Source of the DNA: Enoplosus armatus
Taxonomy: Eukaryota; Chordata; Actinopteri; Centrarchiformes; Enoplosidae
Assembly (NCBI RefSeq): GCF_043641665.1
Contig: NC_092201.1
Location: forward strand, 3,372,501 to 3,436,500
DNA length: 64,000 nt
Direction: 5' to 3'
Position 1 is the first letter of the stretch, and each line of letters opens with the position of its first letter. The translations under genes were made by a program, and so were the position numbers. Below the pieces are notes generated by a model. The model did no database searches, had not been told where the DNA came from, and was given only the letters and a program-made list of their open reading frames with translations. Shown in pieces: positions 48,684-61,119 of this stretch.

Positions 48684-51600
48684 ATGACGGCTCTGAGCAG
48701 CTGGGAGCTGTGCGTCAAGTACGCCCTCTTCATCTTCAATTTCGTCTTCTGGGTAAGTTAAAAAAAAATCTAAATAATTGATCATAAATAATGAATAACG
48801 TTACTGTCACTCATTTAGAAGAATCTCGTGAGACGGTTAGCTAGCTAACGTTACTTCCTGTCTTTTTTTAAATGAGCTCCAGTAAAAAAAAATACATTTA
48901 ATTATTTCCAATGTAAGAGCCAAAATTGATATAGAGTTAAGTCAATATGTGCATATTTTTTACATAGTATTGAATCATAGTGTATGATATTTCTGTTTAA
49001 GTTCAGTGTTTATTTTTATTTGACGGTTGTATAGTGGGTTAATTTGGTTTAATGTACGTTGGGACTTTGTGACTGCGCATGTGCAGTCAGAGAGATAACC
49101 CGCCGTGTGATTTCTAGTAGCTAAGAAGAAGCTAAGAGTGGAACAAGATAACATAACGTATAACAGCCCGTCAAATGTTCCCTCTTCTAGATTTACCTTA
49201 TGGTTGGAAACTGAAAACTTAAGTGGATATTGAAAACGTTAATAAACTGTTAAAACCAGATGATCGGCTTTGTACAGGAGCTGTATTTGTGGTTGAATCT
49301 ATGATGTGGCTGCATTGCGGTTACTCTTTACTGCTCCTAACATTAACCAAGAAAACATTCTTGATAGCAATGAACGAAACGTCAATTAGACTGCACTGCA
49401 AATACCATTGGCTGGAGTTTGATTTACTCACAATGCAATTGTGTTATCTCAATTCAGTGGTATACAGTATAATGCTATACTATATGCTATACTATAATGC
49501 TATACAGTATAATGCTATACTGTATACATATCAGTATTACAGAGTACAGAAGTAATGCAGCGATGTGAGTGCGTATTTGACCCATCAGTGTTTATATCAG
49601 ATAGCATATAACAGATGTGTTATACACCAGGAGGGGGTTCTGACATACAGTAGCTTCACTACAATGCTCAGACAGCACAGCCATGTCAGTTCACAGCACA
49701 TTACAATACCCGTGCATGTAGTTAGTGTTGCACCCATTATAAACTAATGTGCCACATCCTTAATCATAACAAACAAAGCACAGTCAAAGCTACAGCCACA
49801 ATCAAGGAACGCAAAATATTGAAAGGAAACGCAAAAGTTACTTTGTTGATGGTTTTAGGAAAGGAAAACAAAAATAAGGGAAAAGATTTAGTTGAGATCA
49901 TTGTTGAGGACCTCAGACTTGGGTCAGGTCTAACCCTAACCCTGACCTCACTGAGTGGATCGGGTATTGGCCCGATGGTAATGTAGCAAGAGAGCTGCAG
50001 CTTGAGCAAACATAATGCAAATTCTTCACCACTTTGACCACACATGCCAGCATTTAGAAAATATGGAAGTCTGTCCTGTGTCTAGAAAACTAATGCATAC
50101 ATTATTACGAGTTACTTTTCATCTGGAGATTTTACATGAAAAAAACATTGCACATTGTTAAAGATTCAACCAGTGGTTCCCAACCTTTTCGGTTCAAAAA
50201 AGTGTCTAGTTGTGGCTCCTTGTTGTTGGCAATTCCACCAAGAAATTTACCCCTCTAAATAACTCAGATATTTTACATACTTTTACTTACAATAATAATA
50301 ATTTAATTACATTTTACTGACAATACTTGTATTTTTTGAGTATTTTGTTTACTATTTTGGTACTCTGATTTAAGTAAAGGGTCTGAACATTTCTTCCACC
50401 ACAGATAAATAAAGAATTTATTTATGTACATACATACAGTACACGTGGTTGGGCCTTTCTGAACCTTTTTCTGGGGGCCCGCAGTGATCAGAAAAGTGCT
50501 GATAAATTCCAACAGGGGGCGTGATTGAGTCCAATCTGAGGTTGTGCAATCAGTGCTTCTTTACTCTTCCTTTCATTGTGTTTCTTAGTGTTGTTAGTTT
50601 GCACTTTATAGCACCTCCTTTTTTCTTAAAAGCCCTTTTCTTTTGTCTTGACCTCTCCCTCCTCCTCCTCCGTCTCCTCCTGCTCTTCTTGTTTTATTCC
50701 TTTTGTGTCTTCTTCCCTCTCCAACAACCTCCTCTCACTTTTCTCTTTATCACCTAATTTCTAAATAACACAAAGATCCAGTCTGGAGATGCACACACAT
50801 TTAATAGGTTGCTGCGTGGACAGTAGCCTACTTATCAAACAAAATAGTTTGTCACTCATGGCAGAGAAAGAAGGGAGGAAGCAAAGAAAGCGAGTGAGAG
50901 ACGGGGGAGGCTTTAGCAGCTTGGAAACAAAGCTAGTGTTGTTGGTTTCATTGGGTCTACTGGGAGAGGAGCACAGCTCGAGTTACCTCAGCAAACAGCA
51001 CTGAGGCCCAGTCCCAGGAGGTGTGTGTGTGGATACACCTGTGAAGCTTTCATTTCTCTTCATCCGCCTTATTTTCAGCTTCTTGTATTGTCTTTAATCA
51101 AATCTGGTAATCATTATTCATTGAATAATCCACACTTTCTCTGTCTGTGTCTCTTCCTCAGTTGCTATTTGACAGTCTCTCAGTATCTTTTTCTTACAGA
51201 CTTCCCAGAAACGTAGTCATCGACATCAATTTAGATGATCGAGTAACTGTTAATGTCATTTATCATGGAAAAATGCTAATTATTTGCTGTTTCCTGCTCC
51301 TCAAAATGTGAGGATTTGTTATTTGAAGATGTCCCATTGGGCTCTGGAGTATTGTGATGAGCATTTTTCACTATTTAGAGCATTATTTAGACTAAGGCGA
51401 TGAATCAGCAGAGCGAATTATACGCTGCCCTTGTCTACAGCAGAGTACCAGATGAGTACAGTCATTTGGCTTCTCTCACCGCCTTGCTAAACCTTTACTT
51501 TGACTCCACAACGCTTCTTCCTTTTGCAGCCTTAGCTGTGTGAGTTCTACTGTTGTAACTCACCCTGCTGCACGTTATAAACCAGTGGTTCTCAGGCTCA

Positions 51601-53363
51601 TATCCTGGTGGTGACTGGTTTTCTAATTTACCTTTAATTGCATTCACCTGCTCTGATTTACACCTCAGAGTCTTCTGTTTAAAATCCACAGGAACAGATA
51701 TGACTGCCGTCTCACTCCCTCACCTCCACCTTCTTCCTCCCCCCACCTCTTCCTTCCCCCTAATCCCTCCCCCTGACTTCCTAAGTATACCCAGGTGAAC
51801 CATGCAAGGGTGTGGTTCTCAAAAACAACCTTCTTTTCTTCCTCGCACGCTGTCAGAGAAGACAGTTTAACTCTCAAACAGAGAAAACTTGCTTTTGGAT
51901 TTTCTTTTTAAAAACATCTACATCTTGATCTCGGAGCCATGGGGGCACTGCAGTGCATCAAATACCTGGTGTTTGTGTTCAACTTTCTCTTCTGGGTATG
52001 TAGTGTCACTTACACAATGTCAGTTGCGGTTGATACATGAGACTCTGGGTTACACAGAGCTGGTGTTTGAAGGATTTGGTGGGTTCCTTATTCGGTTAAA
52101 GCAGGTTTCAGTCATTGCCAAAGAGAAGAGCTCAGTGAAAATAAGCTTTAAATCCTTTAGTTTTAGTTTGTTTTGAATTGTTTGATAGAGGTGAGAGGCT
52201 GGATTGCTGCTTAACCTTCTCCTTTTGAAGGATAAATTCTAGTAAAACAGAACATAAGGCAACTTCAATCAAGCTCAAAACTACTTTTAGAAAGTTTTTA
52301 GCCTTAGTTTGAGGAAGGGTTACAAAATTGTTAGGGTTAAAAAAAAAATACAGCAGAATCAATGAATCAATCCCTGAATAAGGTTCCCTGAATGTATAAT
52401 CCTTGTGAAAACTGGAGAATGATTGGATAAGTAAATTCACCTGTTGTTTGCAGGGCCGTCTGTTGTGTTGAATACTACACATGAGGTGTTCCTGGTGGAG
52501 TTGCAACACATTTTCCTACAAGATATTTGTATCGAATAAGCTTTGATCAGTAGATCTGGATAATTACAATAAATACAGTGGATGAGTCGGTTATCAAGAG
52601 TAATAACATCTTAGAGCTGAAACAATTCATCAACAGAAGACTAATCAGCGACAACTTCTTTCTTTTAAGTCATTTATCAAGCATTAATGCCAAATATTCC
52701 TGTTCCATGATATTGCCAGTGCAGTTTGATGAAGTTGTGTTCGTTAGCTAGCTGATTGGCATCAGCTGCTTCATTCATGCTTCACCATCACTGGCTCATT
52801 CATCAGCTGTTTGGCTACCAGCTGACGTCCAGTAATATTTAAATACAGGTGAACAGTGCACCTCACTTTTACTCTGCTGATACACACATAGGAACACACC
52901 CTAACTTCCTCCCTAAGTTTTTGGTGTTGTTGATTTAACATTCTCGCAGCAGAGGCCTCATTGATGCTCGTGTTCTTTGGGAGCTCCCTCAAAGAGCAGA
53001 GCCTTTCCCGCCAAATCTAACTGTTTGCAAAAATGGCAAACTCCTTAATGCAAGTGTTTCTGTCTGAAATGCAGGTTAGCTAATCAAAGAGGCAGACGTG
53101 ACTTGTGACATGTTTCCGAGACACACCTTGCTAGCCTAACTATTCAATCACACAGGAATAAATGGAGCCACTTTGTGAGTTTCCAGTTGGCTGTCGTCTG
53201 TATATGAATATCTCTTCAGTTCGAATTGTTTAAAAACCTCAACGATGCGTTTGCCACTTCATAAATGTGTGTTTTGTGTTATTTAGCTGAGAGATTTACT
53301 CCCAAATATCCACACCGCCTGCTGTGTTATTACTGTGATTACCTGTTTACAGTGTTAGAAGAA

Positions 53364-53442
<79 letters not shown>

Positions 53443-56400
53443 GCTGTTAGTCCAAGCTTAATGACTGTTTTGACAATTTGAGTCTGCACTTTCGCAGCTA
53501 TGGGTGGACAAATGAGATGACAACAGTACAACTGAAGGACCAGTCTGATCTAAAGAGAAGCCCCACCTCCGAAAACATAAACATCAGATTAAATTGGTTT
53601 ATTTATTTCAAAATGTAATGACTCCACTGGGTTCATACTAAGACTCGTTACTGTAAACTAATTGGGCTCCATCTTGACAGTATTCCTGTTTTCCCATAGT
53701 GCATCCCGTCTTAGAGGAACTAGTCTCCTTGTGGTGGAACGTTGTGCAGTTTTACTAACTTGTGCTTTAAGGCGGTGGTGGCAAGACGGCCTTTAAAAGC
53801 TGCAGAGTGTCTCTGCAATAATACATTTTTGTTGTGGAGGCTTTGCACTGCTAATGGTGCTGCTGAGTGCCTTTTGTGGTTAATGAGAGCTAATGTGAAG
53901 CTCAAGGGAAAGGGCTGTTTCTTCCAGGATACTTAAGACGCCTCATTGCTGCCACAAACTCTCCTGAGTATGTTTACGTTACATTAACACCATTATCCAT
54001 TTCATCAGTTCCATCAGTCAGGATACTCACACTTCCTGTTCTTCCTGCCCATTTCCATCTTTAATTTATAGAGCCCATAATGATAACAAAATATTATCAA
54101 CTGCTAGTCATCATTGTGAAAAGTTCTGCTATGAAATACCAGTCAGATAGAAAGATCTTTGTGATGAGCGAGGCTAAAACATCCTGGACTGACTTCTGTA
54201 GTGCCAGCCGAGATTAAATAGATTATGTTTACATTTTACTGAGAAATACGCATTTTTCCCTTTGTGGCATTTGTGCATATATTAAGAGCTCTGCAGGCTG
54301 TTTCACCAGTAATGCGTTCAAAGTTCAAACACCTAGTTCACACCTGATCTCATACTTTCTCTTTTTACATTAAACGGTCTGTCATAGGTCTCTTCATTTC
54401 TTTCACTAGTCAGCCGTGGTTTTCTCACATTTAACCAAATGCTGCACAAAGTGAAATGTTGTTTTCTGCCTTGTTTTGATACAGTTGACTTGGTAACGTT
54501 AAAGTGTTAGTACACATGGTGCAACTGCACAAAGTGGAAACTACCTCAAACCTACCAACCAAACTAATGATCCAACTTGCACTCATCTTTGTACAGTGAG
54601 TGTAAAATTTAGGTACATAAAGTGAATTGACTAAATGTATTATGCGTGTCTCAAACCCTCTACAAATACAACACAATGGCATGTTGTCAGTTGAGTGTAC
54701 AGTAAATACACCCTTTTACATTCATGGTGAAGATTCACAATGGCTGAACTCAAACAAAGTTTAACCTCGAGGCTACATTTCAAATTTTTGACAGACGCAG
54801 ATGATGTGTGACTGTACCCCTCCCCACTCTGACTACACTATTAGAAACACTGACTAATCAGTCCTGAGTTTAGTCATGTTTATGCCTTAAGGTGTTGTGG
54901 TGGTGAATAACTTTTCTTTAGAGTTGTATTTTAGCTGTGACTCTCACTGAGTTCTAAGTTCAGTGCAGTTGTGGTCATAGTGGGATAAATAATGAAATGA
55001 AAATAAATTCCCCAAGGCCTTACTATGTACTAAGTTACATGTTTGAACTGTGGATTTCTGTGAACTTAACCTGGAAGGCAAATTTCAGGGTCCACTGGGA
55101 AATTGTGATAAATTTGTTTGCTACATTATATTTCATGTCTGTATAGCTGGTGCTTGATAGGATTTATTCATTCACTAAACAGTCAGTTTTACCCCTCATG
55201 TCTGACTGAACTCTTCTTCCTCCTCTTCACTGAAGCAGTCATCAGGATTAGGACACAAAAACGTTACAGCAACAGAAATTCAAATGCTGGTTGGTTACAA
55301 ACCAGCATCCAAGACTTTTCCCCTCCGAGGCTGCGGTGGGTACACATTGTTGTGGTTAGACAGATTTGTGTGTCCGCTGATTCATGGTCAGCAGACTGTA
55401 TCCTGAGGACACGTTGGGACATAATGCTGCCAGTTAGCACGGATGCTTTATGTGTCACTCATATTCCCTGTTGCACAACACAGACGTCAGCGTGACGCCG
55501 TGGGACATTATGGAAGTTATTTGGGCGGCAACAAAGAGTTGATGTAAACTTGTGTTTTGTAGTTGCTAGGAGATATTGAGTCACTCTAGTTGATTGTTAC
55601 TGTGGTGAACACAATGGGAGACGCACATACACATACAAGAGGACTATCCTTTTGTCTGCTCTCATTTGCTGTTAATATCAAAGTGTTCATATGTTCTGGA
55701 AGATTCACAGATTGAAGTAACTATGGAAAAGGGCCTGCCTTTCTTGTTAAAACTGTAAGAGCTGGCTGTTGATCAGGTTCTTCTGGGTGGGTTGGTATCA
55801 GGAGAATGTGTGGGGGAATGTTAAGCAGCATGTTTGGCTTCCTGTTTCAACTGCTGGCTCTCTGTATTTTGTACAAATAATAAATCTCCCTGACTTTTCT
55901 TTTAGCGCCATCAGCAAGTTGATATTTGTGGTTTTGACTTTTGATCTAGTGCCATTAAAGATGAATCTATTGGATTACCTGCAAATCAGCCTCTAATGTA
56001 CTTGGAAATGTTAATTAGCAAATGGTGAACATGGTAAACATTAGCTGTTTCACAATGCCATACAAATTGTGTACAGTGTATACTCTATACTAATCTTTAT
56101 AGTACTCTGTTTCTTGCAGTTAGTATTCAAGAAATCAACATCTTTAACCATTTTATTCTAACGGGAAATTATGCAATATGTATGACATGAAAAGACAATC
56201 AAACTAAGTTTAGCTGTGCTGTTTCCTTTTGTGCAGTGCATTGTGGGAGAATAGTGAACATCACACAGCACACATCTGTTTTTTTAAGCATGCATATGAG
56301 CTGTTTTGAGTGTACTTTATTTTGTCACCATACTCAAAACCTGCATGGAAGTAGTATGTCGTGTGGATTTGGGATCTGCTAAACATCAGCATGCTAGCAT

Positions 56401-59344
56401 TGTCACTGTGAGCATGTTAGCATTTTGCTCAAAGCACTTCTGTGCCTAAGTGCAGCCTCACAGAGCTGCTAGCATGGCTGTGAACTCTTAGTCTTGTTAT
56501 TATAACATCAGTACAGACGATAATGTGTGAATTGTATTCAACTTGCTGATCGGCTCAGGACGCTGACTCTGTGTTGTCTTAACAGTCTGAAAGAGTCCTA
56601 TCATTAGCTCCATGTTCACAGTACCTGGATGTGATTTAAAGGTGACAGTAAAGAGTTTAATTAAACTGTTTTTGGAGTCTGACCCTTTCATGCATGTTTT
56701 CTTTCATTGTCGCTCAGCTGGCAGGTACTGGAGTTCTGGCTGTGGGTCTTTGGCTGCGTTTTGACTCCAGGACAGCAGGACTGTTTGAAGGAGAGGACTC
56801 GCCTACAGTCTTCTTCACTGGTAAGGCCTTTGACGTCTGTCTTCACAGTTGCGCTCAGGGTATGAAGCATCAGCAAGTTGGTGGAAACAATCTTTTGAGG
56901 TTTGTCTTTGTAGGTTTCAGTATGTGACAGTACGTTTCATGAATGAACTTATCCACTACGGCTACGGAGACTGGATGACCGGTCTAGGTCAGGTTAGTTT
57001 TTGTCATTTTGTAAGTGCCAGTTGGATAGCTTAGCTGCTAAACTTCCGGTCTGTTATCATCAATTCAGCACTACAAAAATCTCCTTTTGGATGTTACAAT
57101 CCCATTAAAGGCTCATGTATTTGTCAGATGTGACCTTGTGGATGTTGCTTCATTGTCAGTCACAGTAATGCTACAACAGGAACAACCTGATTAGAGGAGC
57201 AGGGCGTCCAGAGGGCAGCTGGGGCCACAGTTAGCCCACAGCGAAGCGGCTCCTCCAGCCTGGCAGAGCCCTCCACACATAGCTTTCATTCTTCACTGGC
57301 TGACAGGGACGTCTTTGTTTCCCGTCGTTTGTGTTTTCCGAGGAACTCGCAGAAAGACGGACTCGCTCCCTCCCTTCTGTCTTTCTGTTTCACTTCCATC
57401 AAACTGATAAGTGAAGTGGGAAGTCAGGCGACAGAGGATTGTTTTGAACTGACAAACATCTTAATAACGGCTTGAGAGAAAGAAGCGATGGAGGAGGAAT
57501 ATTTGTGTGGCTGCTTTACCCGTGACATCAGCGCTGCGGTTATTGTCATCCTACATTCATATATGTTTTTATGATTCATCATTATGAAAGCCACATCAAA
57601 GGACAATAAAGACGTTGGGTGTTTACTGATGGCCCTGAAATCACTTTTCTAATTTGTTTTTTTTTTTACAGTTTGGAAATTCACATACCAGCGTTTCCAC
57701 AGTGGGATTTATGACTTGTTGATGTTTTGCTGATTATGATTCATAACCACATCCAGAGGGTATTACAAAAACATCTGGACTCTTGTGTTCTATCTGCCTG
57801 GCTTGTCATTATTTACAGGACCCTGGACTAAACTAGCTTCATGCAAATTAACGTACAAGAAGCGACGTGGACGAACTGTAGGCAAATCGAGTATTATGCG
57901 TGTTAGGGGTGTGTTGTTCATGTTACGGGTATCATTTTTAATGTGATTTAAAAACGTGTCATAAGAAATTATGACTACAGTTTGTACCGCAGGAGGTGAG
58001 TGTAAAGTTGCTGCTGTCTACATGAAGTGGAAGTTAGTTTGAAGTTGCATATTGACCAGCGTCAGTAGAGTGGATCAATGACTCCGATCTGAGAGTTATT
58101 TTAAAGAACAGCGAGTATCAAGTCGCCTGTGCCTAACGTGTGTCGTTCTGTAGGTGTGTACATCCTGATCGCGGCGGGGGCTCTGATGATGGTCGTGGGC
58201 TTCCTCGGATGCTGCGGTGCCATTAAAGAGTCGCCGTGCATGCTGGGATTGGTGAGTCATTCTCTCTGTTCAGCACTAGAAGAGATTATTTTTGATTAGA
58301 CTTCACAAAATGTCACAACTGAATTTAATTTGATCATAGTTTAGTTTTAATTGATAATGTTCAAAGTGTGATTCAACCTGACGGCCATGTCTGCAGACTA
58401 TGATGTCATTGTTGGATCACCTGTCTGCCTCTCACAGGCTACATTACATCATTTAAGTTGTCGTTATCGAGCTGTGTGTAGGTGAGGCAAAGGGAAAAAT
58501 CTAAAAATAAAGACATAACAAACAAGATGACAAAGAGGAACAGGGATCACAAGCTGACCTTCACACCCACTGACTGACACATTTTTGGTAGACTGTAACA
58601 CAAGCGCTGTATTTCTGCAGTTTACGTCATCATCGTAGCAAAAGAGAAACTAAATGTCACCGTTATAACTTTCCAGAGTCGTACAATCCTGTCTGAGTAT
58701 TCTGAACAGCTGTGCAGTGTTTTACTGTAGCTGTAAACCTTCAAACTCATGGATCTGATGCTCAGACCACCTGGTTTATGTTTCACCTGTACCTGAAACA
58801 ATAAACCCCCACCAACGCTGTTGGTACTTAGAGGGATACCTGCTGAACACTACAAACCACGACCTCAGAAATAACCATCTAGTTTAATCAACATCTCAAA
58901 TGATCAATTTGTATAAAAATGATAAGAAATAAATGCATATGGGAAGATTATTAACATGAATGAATCCCACGCGTAGATGTGGGGACCACATATATGTAAC
59001 TTATTAAATTATTACTCAGCTGATTTCTACATGACATTATAAAATACCACAAATGTGTGAAGTATGACATTTATTTAAAAACTATCAATATTAAAATGCA
59101 CGTGATGAGGGGAAATTAAATACAGTACATACAGCAGTCTGAACTAATTAAAATATATATTTTGTTTTCTTGTTTAGTTCTTCCTCTTCCTGCTCCTCAT
59201 CTTCGCTGTGGAAGTGGCTGCTGGGATCTGGGGCCTCTCCAACAAGGACAGGGTATTCAACACACACACACACACACACACACACCACACACCACACAAC
59301 ACACAACACACAACACACACCACACACACCACACACACCACACA

Positions 59345-59375
<31 letters not shown>

Positions 59376-60517
59376 CAGGTTTGTTAGAAGCGTTCGATCA
59401 GTAATTTAAATGGAGTTGGTGTCTTTCTTCTTCAGGTGGTGGAGGACGTTACAGAGTTCTATAAGCAGACCTACAACAACTACAAAGACACCAGACAGGA
59501 AGCACTGAAGGAGACGCTGCGCCTCATCCACTTTGGAGTGAGAACACACACACACACACACGTGATCCTGTGGCTTTACCTCTAGCGCCATCATCTGGTC
59601 AAAAGTTTAATTTGTCCAAGACATTGGTTTATGACCAAATAAAAACCAGCAGATCATTTAGTGCTAATTAGCTAATGTTGGCATGCTAACACGGTTAACT
59701 AAGACGGCGAACATTATATCTGCTAAACATCAGCATGTTTGAACTAAAGTCGGGCTGCTGCTGTTGTTTCCTCTTCACAGCTGGACTGCTGCGGCCCCAC
59801 AGGGACGGTGATTGACGCTGCCAAAGATATCTGCCCCAAGAAGGAGGGACTGGAGGTCCTCATCACCACGGTAACACAACATACAGACAGGGTCTCTGAC
59901 TTATACAGGGTCAGAGGTCACATGGGGACATCATGTTGATGGTCTCTTCCTTCAAATCATTATAATTATCACTGATGCTGAGTTCTTCTTCTGTACCTGT
60001 TTTTTAAATGTTGATACATTCCCGTTTAAAAAAACATGGCCGCAGACAGCCGTCAATATTCTGCACTGAGTACGACGTCTTGAAAATCCTGTCCTTCCTT
60101 CTCGCTGTTCTATCAGAGCTGTCCGGCTGCCATCGACGAGATGTTCAACAACAAGCTGCACATCATCGGCGGCGTCGGCATCGGTATCGGCGTCATCATG
60201 GTGAGTCTGACACAAATCCTGAGAGGTCCAAATGAACATCTACACACAAGTCATTCTTTGCCTCTAACTTAAGTCATTTAAAGTGTTTTTTTAAAAGAAG
60301 ATGAAATCTGCCAGTGCAGTGAGAATGACTCTACTTTTTCCAGAGTGAATCTATTTGTCTCTAAACAAGTTTAATTTTTGTCCTTTTCATCTAATAGAAG
60401 AGTGAAGTCTTACGTGGTTTTAATCCCGTGTATTTCCCGTCTCCTCCTCAGATCTTCGGGATGATCTTCAGCATGATGCTCTGCTGTGCCATTAAGAGGT
60501 CCAGGGACTTTGTCTGA
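48684..60517 (+). CDS. cd9: CD9-type tetraspanin
   Basis: CD9 is a four-pass membrane scaffold that organises integrins, Ig-family partners and other proteins in tetraspanin domains and functions in adhesion, fusion and exosomes. Exons: 48684-48752 (1a) or 51939-51995 (1b), then 56718-56820, 58154-58251, 59178-59252, 59436-59537, 59781-59870, 60117-60200 and 60452-60517 (TGA). Both forms stay in phase: 228 aa with 1a and 224 aa with 1b (human CD9 is 228). TM1 spans exons 1-2 (..[21 protein letters not shown]). TM2 is [20 protein letters not shown] and TM3 is [20 protein letters not shown]. The large loop has the CCG motif (LDCCGPTG), DICPKK and SCPAAI, giving the four-cysteine class. TM4 is [20 protein letters not shown] and the tail is KRSRDFV. 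Juxtamembrane cysteines for palmitoylation are present. It fits CD9 better than TSPAN2. Confidence 0.94.
50230..50405 (-). repeat. Family D repeat fragment in cd9 intron 1
   Basis: Runs from about AACTCAGATATTTTACATAC to GAACATTTCTTCCACCACAG and includes TTAAGTAAAGGGTCTGAACA. Confidence 0.6.
51230..51420 (-). repeat. Family B repeat fragment in cd9 intron 1
   Basis: Contains CTGTTTCCTGCTCCTCAAAA, TTGGGCTCTGGAGTATTGTG and GATGAGCATTTTTCACTATT, shared with the copy at 62515-62700. Confidence 0.6.
51939..51995 (+). CDS. cd9: cd9 alternative first coding exon (1b)
   Basis: GAGCCATGG is a strong start context. The exon encodes [19 protein letters not shown] (19 codons) followed by a GTATGT donor, in the same phase as exon 1a. 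Its CIKYL.F.FNFLFW matches the canonical CD9 N-terminus at least as well as exon 1a ([14 protein letters not shown]). It lies 3.2 kb downstream of 1a within what would otherwise be intron 1. A CTGTCAG at about 51850-51856 could act as an acceptor for an upstream untranslated exon. Confidence 0.85.
53365..53440. repeat. (CA)38 microsatellite in cd9 intron 1
   Basis: Pure CA run of 76 bp. Confidence 0.95.
56005..56500 (+). repeat. Family A repeat interrupted by another element
   Basis: The left part (ATGGTGAACATGGTAAACAT, ending at about 56041) and the right part (GCTAAACATCAGCATGCTAG from about 56371) are contiguous in the other copies. Here about 330 bp separate them, including GTGCAGTGCATTGTGGGAGA and GTATGTCGTGTGGATTTGGG, words typical of another fish repeat. 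Confidence 0.7.
59260..59378 (+). repeat. Compound CA/CAC microsatellite in cd9 intron 4
   Basis: A (CA)n run with CCACA and ACAAC variants begins 8 nt after the 5' splice site and fills about two thirds of the 183-bp intron 59253-59435. Confidence 0.95.
59580..59745 (+). repeat. Family A repeat fragment in cd9 intron 5
   Basis: Starts at TCTAGCGCCATCATCTGGTC and runs through TAGTGCTAATTAGCTAATGT and CTAAACATCAGCATGTTTGA. It makes up about two thirds of the 243-bp intron between exons 59436-59537 and 59781-59870. Confidence 0.8.
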
Positions 60518-60763
60518 ACACTCAACCCCCCTCCATCTTTAACTTATGTGTCCTCACGCCCCCAACCCTCTGCTTTAGAGTTTATATCAGTTTAATAATC
60601 ATAACATTCGATAGTTTGAATCCATACAGGATGGCCACATCGACCTGTGAGAGTATGGAACCTGTGCAATGACCCTCCTTAAGTTTTAGTTCTTTTCCCC
60701 TCTGGGTACAAATGTAACCCTACAAAGTAAATTGAACAAAGAGGTGTTTTCAGTCCGGTCCCC

Positions 60764-60769
60764 AATAAA
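60764..60769 (+). terminator. cd9 proximal poly(A) signal
   Basis: AATAAA 247 nt after the cd9 stop codon; probable proximal poly(A) site. Confidence 0.55.
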
Positions 60770-61113
60770 ATGAGAATTTACATCCTACATGTTGATCATC
60801 TGCAGGAGAAAAGACATGTATGACTCTGCTGCCCTCTGGAGGACCTTGAAGATCACTCCTATTAACTTTTTCCTTTTTGTCAGCTCTTTACTGTTGAATA
60901 ACATCGACTTCAGTTCATGTAAAATGTTTTAAATGTTCGCCTGTGCGGAGTTGTAATCTAACAGGCTTTTTTTGCAGCTAATTTTACTGTGTGACTCCAT
61001 TTTTTTTTTATTTTGGTTACACGTTAGATGCTTTTGATTTTTATAAAAGCAGAACTGTGGAGTTTTATGCAAATATTTTGATGAATGCAGTTCAAATATA
61101 TTTTAAAATGCCA

Positions 61114-61119
61114 AATAAA
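61114..61119 (+). terminator. cd9 distal poly(A) signal
   Basis: AATAAA about 600 nt after the cd9 stop codon, following an AT-rich 3' UTR with T runs; likely the distal end of the transcript. Confidence 0.6.

Larger units (their letters stand above)
48753..56717 (+). other. cd9 intron 1 region around the alternative exon
   Basis: Apart from exon 1b no coding sequence is supported. Contents: an inverted-repeat cluster at 49464-49528, a partial D repeat (50230-50405), pyrimidine-rich DNA (50640-50735), B repeats (51230-51420 and 52615-52700), a CA microsatellite (53365-53440) and an interrupted A repeat (56005-56500). The remainder is AT-rich sequence in which I see nothing distinct. Confidence 0.7.

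Noticed and set aside
49929..49945. Telomere-like TAACCCTAACCCT
   Set aside because: Only two units in unique sequence; too short for an interstitial telomere tract.
55118..55495. 125-aa open frame in cd9 intron 1
   Set aside because: No family resemblance or codon pattern; a chance open frame.
56849..56992. Possible extra cd9 exon in intron 2 ([19 protein letters not shown], ending at a GTTAGT donor)
   Set aside because: The acceptors at 56848, 56913 and 56920 give a stop in the entering phase. The acceptor at 56930 gives an open 62-nt exon but leaves phase 0, whereas the next exon needs phase 1, so inclusion would break the frame. Nothing like it exists in CD9.
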